From: Clostridiaceae bacterium
Lineage (GTDB): Bacteria; Bacillota; Clostridia; Acetivibrionales; DUMC01
NCBI GenBank assembly: GCA_012512865.1
Contig: JAAZDH010000271.1
Location: forward strand, 1-10,220
Length of the DNA stretch: 10,220 bases
Reading direction: 5' to 3'
The notes under the pieces were generated by a model. The model worked only from the letters and a program-made list of their open reading frames with translations, was not told where the DNA came from and did not search any database. Below, piece after piece: positions 1-6,150 of this stretch (positions are counted from its first letter, which is position 1; each line of letters opens with the position of its first letter). The position numbers and the translations under genes were made by a program.

Positions 1-28
1 CACAAATTCCTGCTATAATATCTTCCAT
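1..28 (-). CDS. N-terminal fragment of a minus-strand gene, product unknown
   Basis: Only the first nine codons are in the window, reading MEDIIAGIC from an ATG at 28..26, then the gene runs off the left edge. The start is convincing because an AAGGAGGT ribosome binding site lies at 41..34 on the same strand, five bases from the ATG. A sigma-A-like promoter lies further upstream at 146..119. Nine residues are too few to assign a family. The gene is divergent from the yaaL-like gene at 286. Its ribosome binding site lies inside a strong potential hairpin, so translation may be controlled (see the leader entry). Confidence 0.6.
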
Positions 29-98
29 GAGAGACCTCCTTCTTTTGTGAAATGGTTTTTTTCATTAACTCTTATTTTACCAAAAAGGATGGTCTCTC
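29..98 (-). promoter_or_regulatory. Leader hairpin that would sequester the ribosome binding site
   Basis: In the minus-strand transcript, GAGAGACC (98..91) and TCCTT (89..85) pair with AAGGA (41..37) and GGTCTCTC (36..29). This gives 13 base pairs with one bulged base (position 90) and a loop of 43 bases. The whole AAGGAGGT is in the stem and the ATG is at its foot, so the folded form should block translation. Read on the plus strand, the same hairpin is followed by GC and seven T (101-107), so it could instead be a terminator for plus-strand transcription. The upstream gene is minus-strand, so this is the less likely reading. The pairing is seen directly; the role is inferred. No known riboswitch class was recognised. 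Confidence 0.5.
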
Positions 99-118
99 GC
101 TTTTTTTATCCTACAAAA

Positions 119-146
119 ATTTTACGCTATGTAGCGCATTTTTCAA
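119..146 (-). promoter_or_regulatory. Probable sigma-A promoter of the minus-strand gene with a dyad in the spacer
   Basis: On the minus strand, TTGAAA (146..141) and TAAAAT (124..119) each match the sigma-A hexamers at five of six positions, 16 bases apart. A perfect dyad CGCTA-TG-TAGCG (125-136) lies within the spacer, where a bound repressor would block RNA polymerase. Transcription would start near 112, giving a leader of about 85 bases that contains the sequestering hairpin. The regulator is unknown. Confidence 0.4.
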
Positions 147-153
147 AAAACAT

Positions 154-168
154 CAATAAGGCTTATTG
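154..168. promoter_or_regulatory. 15-base palindrome in the divergent intergenic region, possible operator
   Basis: CAATAAG-G-CTTATTG is a perfect 7-base inverted repeat around one central base. It sits between the promoter of the minus-strand gene and a candidate promoter for the yaaL-like gene, so a bound protein could affect either. No family assignment is possible from the sequence. Confidence 0.3.
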
Positions 169-197
169 GTGCCCATGTTAAAAAAGCCCGGTATGCG

Positions 198-231
198 TAT
201 AATACAGGAAAAATATGTTTATACTTATAAT
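198..231 (+). promoter_or_regulatory. Candidate -10 elements for the yaaL-like gene
   Basis: Two perfect TATAAT hexamers occur at 198-203 and 226-231, upstream of the ATG at 286. Neither has a good TTGACA-like element at 16-18 bases; the best for the first is ATGTTA/TGTTAA near 175-181. In an AT-rich spacer such hexamers can arise by chance, so the assignment is tentative. Confidence 0.3.
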
Positions 232-285
232 GTAAAAATCATATACTATATACTACATTGTAATTTTTTTAAAGGAGTATTCCGT

Positions 286-666
286 ATGCACCCAAATGCA
301 ACTAAAAAAGAAATATTACTTTATGATAGGGCTAAGAAACGCCTGGTTAAAATATTAAAAAAAGCGGAAAAAGCGATATCCTACTTTAAGAGTAATAAAA
401 ATTTGAGAAATATAGGGCCTTATACTGTAACAGAAGAAGATGACATGTTAATTGAAAACATCCGCAGCGCCAGGAATGAATGGCTGAATGCCAACTCCAA
501 CCTGCAGCATGTTTGTGAGAATGAAATTATTGATTACTATACCTACCTGCTAAAAGCCGCCCAGGTAAAGTACGAGTACTTTCTTAAAAAAGCAAAAGAA
601 AAAGGTGTCAAGCTAAAGTTGGGTATACAAAGCGCTGATTCAGAGAATGCCCAATTTGGGAAATAA
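286..666 (+). CDS. yaaL: YaaL-like DUF2508 family protein
   Basis: This encodes a 126-residue soluble, lysine-rich, mostly helical protein with no signal peptide or membrane segment. Residues about 53-107 resemble the DUF2508/YaaL family: an acidic helix, then ARNEWLNAN at 62-70, the ID-Y pattern near 82-85 and a closing YLLKAAQVKYEYFLKKAK stretch at 87-104. The function of the family is not known. In Bacillus subtilis yaaL lies between recR and bofA, and here a bofA-like gene follows, which supports the call. The start at 286 is chosen because AAAGGAG at 271-277 is eight bases upstream; an in-frame upstream start at 166 has no such site and adds an implausible N-terminus. The protein is longer than many relatives because of about 50 extra N-terminal residues. 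Confidence 0.75.
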   Translation: MHPNATKKEILLYDRAKKRLVKILKKAEKAISYFKSNKNLRNIGPYTVTEEDDMLIENIRSARNEWLNANSNLQHVCENEIIDYYTYLLKAAQVKYEYFLKKAKEKGVKLKLGIQSADSENAQFGK

Positions 667-847
667 AAAACCTGTAAAATACTCAAACAGGAAATACCAG
701 GGCCGATTGGACTGCAAACAAGGCTAACGACTTCAAATTTTATGTAATTGTAATAATTTTTTGTCCAAGCCAATATATTTATAATAAGACTGAATAAGGT
801 TATCCAATTAGTGATTAGTAAGACTGTCCAAGCGGTGGAGAAATTTT

Positions 848-1042
848 ATGGCGCTCTTGAGATTAATAGTAACAACCATGTATAAAATTATTGTGGGCGG
901 CACGGTAATTTTCTTGTTTAATATTGTCATAGGCAGTATTTTTGAATTCCGGCTGGCCTTAAATGTTATTTCCGCTTTATTCGTTGGTTTCCTGGGATTG
1001 CCCGGGCTTCTTCTTTTTGTTTACCTTAAGATTTTTTACTAG
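848..1042 (+). CDS. bofA: BofA-family inhibitor of pro-sigma-K processing, short form
   Basis: The product is a 64-residue hydrophobic membrane protein. Residues 35-62 carry the BofA signature: LALNVISALFVGFLGLPG (36-53), then a hydrophobic tail ending in LKIFY. In B. subtilis BofA sits in the outer forespore membrane with SpoIVFA and holds the protease SpoIVFB inactive until a forespore signal arrives, delaying sigma-K maturation. The start at 848 has GGTGGAG at 834-840, seven bases away. The usual protein is about 87 residues with an N-terminal membrane helix. Here the match begins at about residue 26 of the B. subtilis protein, so the first helix is absent. An in-frame TGA at 812-814 rules out a long extension. 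The gene lies 181 bases after the yaaL-like gene, in the typical order. Confidence 0.8.
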   Translation: MALLRLIVTTMYKIIVGGTVIFLFNIVIGSIFEFRLALNVISALFVGFLGLPGLLLFVYLKIFY

Positions 1043-1289
1043 GATTGTTTAACTCTAACTTCCATTTTGAAACTGGCCTTGGCATTGAATTAATAAAGTT
1101 ATATTTAGCCTTAATATCAAATTTAAAATGTATTCATGTTTTCGATAAACTATTTTTACAAGTAAAATACGTTTAAAAACGACATAAATTACATTTATTC
1201 CCATGGGGCAAATTTTCTGTTCTCGTGTATACAAAAAACATGATTGTTCCTGTGAACCCATGTATATTATTAGGTTTGTACAATTATTC
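1043..1289. other. Non-coding spacer between bofA and the por promoter
   Basis: This AT-rich stretch holds no gene with a plausible start and ribosome binding site, and no clear terminator for bofA. Small dyads occur, such as CGTTT-AA-AAACG near 1169-1180, but nothing convincing. Together with the por leader (1319-1439) it makes a gap of about 400 bases without a gene. Confidence 0.6.
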
Positions 1290-1318
1290 TTGACAACAAA
1301 TTCACAAAGAAGTATACT
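1290..1318 (+). promoter_or_regulatory. Sigma-A promoter of the por operon
   Basis: A perfect TTGACA (1290-1295) is followed after 17 bases by TATACT (1313-1318), five of six matches to TATAAT. This is the best housekeeping promoter in the window and fits a highly expressed catabolic operon. Transcription would begin near 1325, leaving a leader of about 115 bases before porC. Confidence 0.8.
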
Positions 1319-1342
1319 TAGTTTGGGCATTATATTTATATT

Positions 1343-1367
1343 AATGTAGATAATGTAGTTTATGTAG
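1343..1367 (+). repeat. Three 9-base repeats in the por leader
   Basis: AATGTAG (1343-1349), AATGTAG (1352-1358) and TATGTAG (1361-1367) follow one another at exact 9-base steps in the untranslated leader. A looser TATGTTAG follows at 1373-1380. They could bind a protein in DNA or RNA form, or be chance in an AT-rich leader. Confidence 0.4.
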
Positions 1368-1439
1368 GGAAGTATGTTAGTGCCATTTTATTATTTTATC
1401 ATTTAAGTTTTATTTTTTTTATATAAGGGGGGTAAATAG

Positions 1440-2018
1440 ATGGGTAGAATTGTTGAAATCAGGTGGCATGGCCGCGGCGGGCAAGGCGCAAAGACAGCTT
1501 CCTTGCTTTTAGCGGATGCCGCATTTGACACGGGGAAATATATCCAAGGCTTTCCGGAATATGGCCCGGAAAGAATGGGCGCACCGTTGACTGCATACAA
1601 TCGCATTAGTGATGATAAGATTACTATTCACAGTAATATTTATGAGCCTGACTATGTTGTTGTTATCGATGAGACCCTGTTGGAAGCTGTTGATGTTACT
1701 GTGGGGCTTAAGGAGGATGGTGCAATAATAATCAACACGACAAAATCCCCAGACGAGGTAAGGCCGCTGTTAAAAGGCTACAAGGGGAAGGTTTGCACCA
1801 TTGATGCAAGGACCATATCAATGGAAACCCTGGGCAGGTATTTCCCAAATACACCAATGCTTGGAGCTGTTGTAAAGGTCAGCAAGGTAATGGACGAGGA
1901 AACGTTCCTTAACAGTATGATAGGCTCATTTAAGCATAAATTTGCCAGCAAACCCGAGGTTATTGAAGGAAACATGAAGGCAATCGAGAGGGCCATGCAG
2001 GAGGTGAAAGGGTTATGA
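1440..2018 (+). CDS. porC: Pyruvate:ferredoxin oxidoreductase, gamma subunit
   Basis: This 192-residue cytoplasmic protein is the gamma subunit of the four-subunit 2-oxoacid:ferredoxin oxidoreductase, which decarboxylates pyruvate to acetyl-CoA and CO2 with reduction of ferredoxin. Diagnostic features are the N-terminal RWHGRGGQGAKTA loop (8-20) and FPEYGPERMGAPLTAYNRIS (38-57), both typical of the catalytic gamma domain. Length is normal for the family. The start has AAGGGGGG at 1425-1432. It is the first gene of the operon, and its last codons overlap porD by four bases (ATGA at 2015-2018), indicating translational coupling. The gamma-delta-alpha-beta order matches Thermotoga and many clostridia. 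Close relatives act on 2-oxoisovalerate or other 2-oxoacids, so pyruvate as substrate is the likely but unproven choice. Confidence 0.92.
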   Translation: MGRIVEIRWHGRGGQGAKTASLLLADAAFDTGKYIQGFPEYGPERMGAPLTAYNRISDDKITIHSNIYEPDYVVVIDETLLEAVDVTVGLKEDGAIIINTTKSPDEVRPLLKGYKGKVCTIDARTISMETLGRYFPNTPMLGAVVKVSKVMDEETFLNSMIGSFKHKFASKPEVIEGNMKAIERAMQEVKGL

Positions 2019-2323
2019 GTAAAAGGGAAGAGAAAATTTATTCGCCCGATGTAGGCTGGAAGGATATAACTCATGGAGGAACCATAACAACCGCAGGAAA
2101 TGCAGAGCTTTTTTTGACCGGTGACTGGCGTTCCATGAAGCCGGTATGGCTTAAAGATAAATGCAAGCAGTGCCTTATGTGCTACTATGTATGCCCTGAT
2201 ACGGCAATATTAATTGATGAAAACGGAAAGAGGATTGATTTCAATTACAACCACTGCAAGGGCTGCGGCATTTGTTACAAAGTATGTCCATTTAAGGCTA
2301 TAGACTTTGTCAATGAAATTTGA
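2015..2323 (+). CDS. porD: Pyruvate:ferredoxin oxidoreductase, delta subunit (2x[4Fe-4S] ferredoxin)
   Basis: This 102-residue ferredoxin-like subunit passes electrons from the catalytic subunits to free ferredoxin. Two complete cluster motifs are visible, CKQCLMCYYVCP with cysteines 50, 53, 56 and 60, and CKGCGICYKVCP with cysteines 81, 84, 87 and 91. All eight ligands are present, so both [4Fe-4S] clusters should form. The N-terminal 45 residues, with GWKDITHGGTI (14-24) and TGDWRSMKP (35-43), are typical of PorD rather than of free ferredoxins. The start overlaps the porC stop, with AGGAGGTG at 1999-2006 inside porC. The stop at 2321-2323 runs directly into the purine-rich ribosome binding site of porA. 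Confidence 0.95.
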   Translation: MSKREEKIYSPDVGWKDITHGGTITTAGNAELFLTGDWRSMKPVWLKDKCKQCLMCYYVCPDTAILIDENGKRIDFNYNHCKGCGICYKVCPFKAIDFVNEI

Positions 2324-2340
2324 GGAGGGAGGTCAGGGTT

Positions 2341-3525
2341 ATGGCTATAAGAGAAAGATTAAGCGGAAATGAAGCTGTTGCGTATGCCATGAAGCAGATA
2401 AACCCGGATGTAGTGGCAGCATTTCCAATAACACCATCAACGGAAATACCCCAGTATTTTTCAGCTTACGTGGCAAACGGAGAAGTGAATACCGAATTTA
2501 TCCCCGTAGAATCGGAGCATAGTGCCATGTCGGCATGCATTGGCGCTCAAGCTGCGGGAGGAAGGGCCATGACGGCTACTTCGGCAAACGGGTTGGCCTT
2601 GATGTGGGAGATGCTGTATATTGCATCGGGTGCAAGACTGCCGATAGTGATGGCGTGTGTAAACAGGGCCCTTTCGGGACCGATTAATATACACAATGAC
2701 CATAGTGATTCAATGGGGGCAAGGGATTCCGGATGGATCCAGCTTTATTCTGAAAGCAGCCAGGAAGCCTATGACAATATGCTTATGGCCCATAGAATCG
2801 CGGAGCACCCGGATGTGCTTTTGCCCGTGATGGTTTGCCAGGATGGGTTTATCACATCCCATGCAATAGAGAATATTGAGCTGCTTGAGGATGAAAAGGT
2901 AAAGGAATTCGTGGGTGAGTACAAGCCTGCCCATTACCTTTTGAACAAGGAAAATCCAATAGCCATTGGTCCGCTGGATCATTTTACGCACTATTTCGAG
3001 CATAAAAGGCAGCAGGCCGAAGCTATGAGAAACGCAAAAAAGGTTATTCTTGAGGTGGCAGACGAATTTTACAAGTTGACCGGAAGAAAATACGGCTATT
3101 TTGAAGAATATAAAACGGATGACGCGGAAGTTTGCATTGTCGTCCTGAATTCTACCGCTGGCACTGCGAAATTCGTTGTTGATAAAATGAGGGAAGAGGG
3201 CAAAAAGGTTGGATTGGTTAAACCCCGCGTTTTCAGGCCTTTCCCTGCACCTGAAATTGCTGGTGCATTGGCCCGGTTCAAGGCTGTTGCCGTGATGGAC
3301 AAGGCGGACAGCTTCAACGCTGCAGGAGGACCTTTATTTACCGAAATAACCAGTGCAGTACTGGCACATGGAGCAACCGGGCCTAAGTTTATCAATTACA
3401 TTTACGGCCTGGGCGGAAGAGACGTAAAAGCGGACGACATCGAATTTATATACAACAAGCTCCTTGAGATAGCGGCTCCAGGAAAAGTGGATTCGATTTA
3501 TAACTATATTGGCGTGAGAGAATAG
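2341..3525 (+). CDS. porA: Pyruvate:ferredoxin oxidoreductase, alpha subunit
   Basis: This 394-residue alpha subunit supplies the pyrimidine-binding half of the thiamine diphosphate site and a transketolase C-terminal-like domain. The N-terminus carries FPITPSTEIPQYF (28-40), the family's YPITPS motif with Thr31; VESEHSAMS (56-64), including the conserved glutamates; and NRALSGPINIHNDHSD (108-123). By family comparison, Thr31 and Arg109 correspond to substrate-contacting residues of the Desulfovibrio enzyme. The C-terminal region from about 255 holds the second Rossmann-like domain with VGLVKPRVFRPFP. The start at 2341 has GGGAGG at 2327-2332, eight bases upstream; a TTG start at 2320 would be in frame but lies across the ribosome binding site itself. 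Length and motifs are normal. Confidence 0.95.
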   Translation: MAIRERLSGNEAVAYAMKQINPDVVAAFPITPSTEIPQYFSAYVANGEVNTEFIPVESEHSAMSACIGAQAAGGRAMTATSANGLALMWEMLYIASGARLPIVMACVNRALSGPINIHNDHSDSMGARDSGWIQLYSESSQEAYDNMLMAHRIAEHPDVLLPVMVCQDGFITSHAIENIELLEDEKVKEFVGEYKPAHYLLNKENPIAIGPLDHFTHYFEHKRQQAEAMRNAKKVILEVADEFYKLTGRKYGYFEEYKTDDAEVCIVVLNSTAGTAKFVVDKMREEGKKVGLVKPRVFRPFPAPEIAGALARFKAVAVMDKADSFNAAGGPLFTEITSAVLAHGATGPKFINYIYGLGGRDVKADDIEFIYNKLLEIAAPGKVDSIYNYIGVRE

Positions 3526-3539
3526 GAGGTGTGAGAGAC

Positions 3540-4481
3540 ATGGCATATAATTTTAAGGAAGTGGCAAGAAAACCTGAAAGATTTACAGGTGGACATAGAA
3601 TGTGCGCAGGCTGCGGAGCCCCCGTGGTAATCCGGCAGATACTGAGGGCGCTGAAGCCCGAGGACCACGCGGTAATCAGCGCTGCTACGGGTTGCCTTGA
3701 GGTTTCCACGTTCCTTTACCCCTACTCTGCATGGAAGGACTCTTTTATACATTCGGCTTTCGAGAACGCGGCAGCAACAATATCGGGAGCGGAAGCAGCC
3801 TATAACGGGATGAGGAGAAGGGGAAAGCTTGACCAGGAAGGTGAAACCAAGTTTATTGCCTTCGGCGGTGACGGGGGAACTTACGATATAGGTATACAAG
3901 CGCTTTCAGGCGCAATGGAAAGAGGACATGACATGGTTTACGTGTGCTACGACAACGGGGCATACATGAATACAGGTATCCAAAGGTCATCGGCAACGCC
4001 CATGTTTGCGGACACTACAACATCACCCGTTGGCAGGGAATCCCAGGGTAAAAACCAGCGGAAAAAGGATTTGACTGAAATAATGGTAAACCACCATATA
4101 CCGTACGTTGCGCAAACAGCTGCCATAGGCAACTTGAAAGACTTGTATGAAAAGGCAGAAAAGGCCATTTACACGAAAGGGCCTGCTTTTTTGAACGTGC
4201 TGGCCCCGTGCCCAAGGGGATGGCGTTACGAGGCATCGGATTTAATGCAGATAAACAAGCTTGCGGTTGATACGTGTTTCTGGCCGTTGTACGAGGTTGT
4301 CGAGGGCAAGTATACCGTGAATTACAAGCCGAAAAACAAGCTGCCAGTTGTAGAATTCCTTAAAGCCCAGGGCAGGTTCAGGCACCTGTTTAAGAAAGGA
4401 AACGAAGAACTTCTTGATATGATACAAAAAGAAGTGGATAGAAGATGGGAAAGGCTGCTCAGCCTTGAGGCAAGCAACTAG
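3540..4481 (+). CDS. porB: Pyruvate:ferredoxin oxidoreductase, beta subunit
   Basis: This 313-residue beta subunit binds the diphosphate end of thiamine diphosphate and a [4Fe-4S] cluster. CAGCG (22-26) gives Cys22 and Cys25; Cys52 (ATGCLE) and Cys224 (APCPRGW) complete the four ligands. The thiamine diphosphate signature runs from GGDGGTYDIGIQ (109-120) to YDNGAYMNTG (137-146). The ATG at 3540 is preferred because AGGAGGT (3524-3530) lies nine bases upstream and overlaps the porA stop; the in-frame GTG at 3531 directly abuts that site. It is the last gene of the operon. Shortly after its stop come three 24-base repeats that keep its reading frame, then a strong terminator. Family length is normal, with no missing ligand. 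Confidence 0.95.
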   Translation: MAYNFKEVARKPERFTGGHRMCAGCGAPVVIRQILRALKPEDHAVISAATGCLEVSTFLYPYSAWKDSFIHSAFENAAATISGAEAAYNGMRRRGKLDQEGETKFIAFGGDGGTYDIGIQALSGAMERGHDMVYVCYDNGAYMNTGIQRSSATPMFADTTTSPVGRESQGKNQRKKDLTEIMVNHHIPYVAQTAAIGNLKDLYEKAEKAIYTKGPAFLNVLAPCPRGWRYEASDLMQINKLAVDTCFWPLYEVVEGKYTVNYKPKNKLPVVEFLKAQGRFRHLFKKGNEELLDMIQKEVDRRWERLLSLEASN

Positions 4482-4484
4482 GCT

Positions 4485-4556
4485 GGTGAAGCAAAGTAAA
4501 TTATGAAAGATGAAGTAAAGCAAATTATAAGAGATGAAGCAAGGCAAATCATGGGA
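4485..4556 (+). repeat. Three tandem 24-base repeats directly after porB
   Basis: Copies lie at 4485-4508, 4509-4532 and 4533-4556, with consensus GATGAAGYAAAGCAAATYAT plus four variable bases. Because 24 is a multiple of three and the array is in the porB frame, it encodes an eight-residue repeat of the type DE(A/V)KQII(R). Copies 2 and 3 are open as an 18-codon ORF from ATG 4503 to TAA 4557-4559; copy 1 contains TAA. No ribosome binding site precedes that ATG. It may be a decayed C-terminal extension of PorB or simple slippage expansion. Confidence 0.75.
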
Positions 4557-4591
4557 TAAATTTTAAAGGATGGTTTCGCAGGGCAAGACGC

Positions 4592-4650
4592 AAACAGCCT
4601 GCTTGAAAGACACGAGCTGGAATTTCAAGCAGGCTGTTTTATTTTCTTTT
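4592..4650 (+). terminator. Intrinsic terminator of the por operon
   Basis: AAACAGCCTGCTTGAAA (4592-4608) pairs perfectly with TTTCAAGCAGGCTGTTT (4623-4639). This 17-bp stem has a 14-base loop and is followed by T-rich TATTTTCTTTT (4640-4650). It lies 110 bases after porB and should end the operon transcript. Confidence 0.93.
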
Positions 4651-4651
4651 A

Positions 4652-4687
4652 TTATTCCCCTGGAATATCATTTATTCTCCTGGAATA
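4652..4687. repeat. Two 16-base direct repeats after the por terminator
   Basis: TTATTCCCCTGGAATA (4652-4667) and TTATTCTCCTGGAATA (4672-4687) differ at one base and are 20 bases apart, about two helix turns. They are followed by a purine-rich tract (about 4690-4794) with reiterated AAAAAGGGCAAT-like words leading up to the glycosyltransferase. The phased spacing would suit a dimeric DNA-binding protein, but no promoter is clear nearby. Confidence 0.5.
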
Positions 4688-4794
4688 CCGGCCGGGAAAT
4701 TTGTTAAAAATATAAAAGGTAAAAAGGGCAATAAAAAGGCAATAATAAATAAAAAAAGGAAAAAGGGCAGTTGAAAAATTGAAAATTATAAAAA

Positions 4795-6150
4795 ATGGGT
4801 ATAAATGAAGCCAGGCATGAAAAGGATCATGAGAATCATAATAATGATAAAAAGCATACAAAGCATAAGGGAATATACATACTGTTGTATATATTTATCT
4901 CGATTTCAGCTATTATAAAACTAATCCTTATATTTACGCAAGGAAACAACCTGGCACTTTTCAGCGATGACTTGAACTACGTGAAAAGCGCCGTTGCACT
5001 TGTAAAGAAAGGAATATTTGTTTTCCATGAATATAACGAGCCAACCGTATTCATTACTCCCGTATATCCGTTATTTCTTGCCGGGATATTCAAGGTATTC
5101 GGTTACGGGTTTACCGGTTTCCAGGCAGCCAGGGTAATACAGGCTGTTTTAAGTTCAGTTACCATTATCCTGGTTTTTTTAACTGCAAAATGCCTGTTTG
5201 GTGAAAAATCAGCACTGGTTTCGGCATTCCTGGTATCTTTCTATTTCCCGAATATTGTTACAGCCGGGTATTTTTTAACCGAAACGTTGTTTTCAACCCT
5301 TTTGGCCCTTCTTGTATACCTGTCCCTAAAGTTTTCTTCAGCCGAACCCCTAAAGGAGATTAATTTTGGATTGCTGGGCATAATATGGGCAATAGCTGCA
5401 TTATGCCGTCCAACCATTGCCCTTTACCCGGCAGTTTTATTCTTATGGTTGCTTGCAAGTAAAAAGATTAGTTTCAAAAAAACGGAAAATATAAAGAAAG
5501 CAGTTAAGCTGGTAGCCTCGATGGCAATTTCATTTATAATCGTAATGTCGCCATGGTGGCTCAGAAACTACAGGGAATATAACGAGTTCATACCCCTTGC
5601 TGCCTCCAGTGGAAATCCCATGCTGCAAGGTACATATATAAATTACCTTCAAACGCCTGAAAATATCGTATATTACAAGCTTGGGGAGAATGCCTTTGAA
5701 ACGAACAAGACAGAGGTTGAAGTAGCAAAAAAAAGGATGAGGGATGGATTTAGACAAAATTTTTTAGAATACTTAAAATGGTATACCGTGGGCAAAACAA
5801 AACTCTTCTGGGGGACGGTTTTTTATTGGAGGGAGTTTATGGGTATACGCACATACATGGTAATACCAATGCACTATCTTATATTGCTTGGATTTGCAGG
5901 TATACCCATGGCAGCACGGATGGAGATTTTGAAGCGCAGGTCAAGGCGATCAGCGCGGGCAGGACAGGAAACGGTTGCCAGGCACATGTTGATACCCGGG
6001 ATTTTGCTTTATTTTAATGCAGTGCACTGTTACTACATGGCATTTGACAGGTATGCCTTTCCCCTGCTTCCATTATTATGTGTATATACCGGCTTTTTTA
6101 TCTGCGAAGTGTTTAAAATTGCACGCCGCGTGACACAGGGACGGGGGTAA
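4795..6150 (+). CDS. Membrane glycosyltransferase, GT39/ArnT-like (GT-C fold)
   Basis: This 451-residue polytopic membrane protein is probably a GT-C glycosyltransferase that moves a sugar from a polyprenyl-phosphate carrier on the outer face of the membrane. Support comes from a first helix at about 27-46, then an outside loop with paired aspartates FSDDLNY (56-62), where this fold keeps its catalytic Asp, then TPVYPLFLAGIFKVFG (88-103). WWLRNY (254-259) and DRYAFPLLPLL (418-428) are also typical. Roughly ten helices are visible. The N-terminal 26 residues are rich in histidine (8, 12, 15, 21, 24) and charge, and should be cytoplasmic. No proper Shine-Dalgarno precedes the ATG, and a stop at 4789-4791 bars extension, so initiation is weak or the start is uncertain. 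Substrate and acceptor cannot be read from the sequence. No terminator with a T-tract follows; a 9-bp inverted repeat (6127-6135 with 6151-6159, one G-T pair) straddles the stop. Confidence 0.75.
   Translation: MGINEARHEKDHENHNNDKKHTKHKGIYILLYIFISISAIIKLILIFTQGNNLALFSDDLNYVKSAVALVKKGIFVFHEYNEPTVFITPVYPLFLAGIFKVFGYGFTGFQAARVIQAVLSSVTIILVFLTAKCLFGEKSALVSAFLVSFYFPNIVTAGYFLTETLFSTLLALLVYLSLKFSSAEPLKEINFGLLGIIWAIAALCRPTIALYPAVLFLWLLASKKISFKKTENIKKAVKLVASMAISFIIVMSPWWLRNYREYNEFIPLAASSGNPMLQGTYINYLQTPENIVYYKLGENAFETNKTEVEVAKKRMRDGFRQNFLEYLKWYTVGKTKLFWGTVFYWREFMGIRTYMVIPMHYLILLGFAGIPMAARMEILKRRSRRSARAGQETVARHMLIPGILLYFNAVHCYYMAFDRYAFPLLPLLCVYTGFFICEVFKIARRVTQGRG

Noticed and set aside
166..285. In-frame N-terminal extension of the YaaL-like protein from 166
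   Set aside because: No ribosome binding site precedes 166, the extension translates AT-rich promoter-like sequence, and the ATG at 286 has AAAGGAG eight bases upstream.
1276..1302. Possible Rex (redox) site at the por promoter from TTGT and ACAA words
   Set aside because: The arms do not match the TTGTTAA-n4-TTAACAA pattern and the spacing is wrong.
2320..2340. TTG start for porA giving seven extra residues
   Set aside because: The extra codons are the ribosome binding site of the ATG at 2341.
3531..3539. GTG start for porB
   Set aside because: It directly abuts the AGGAGGT, leaving no spacing; the ATG at 3540 is spaced nine bases and matches the family N-terminus.
2461..4236. Several minus-strand open frames across porA and porB
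   Set aside because: They lie antisense to well-supported genes with intact family motifs and have no ribosome binding sites or recognisable domains.
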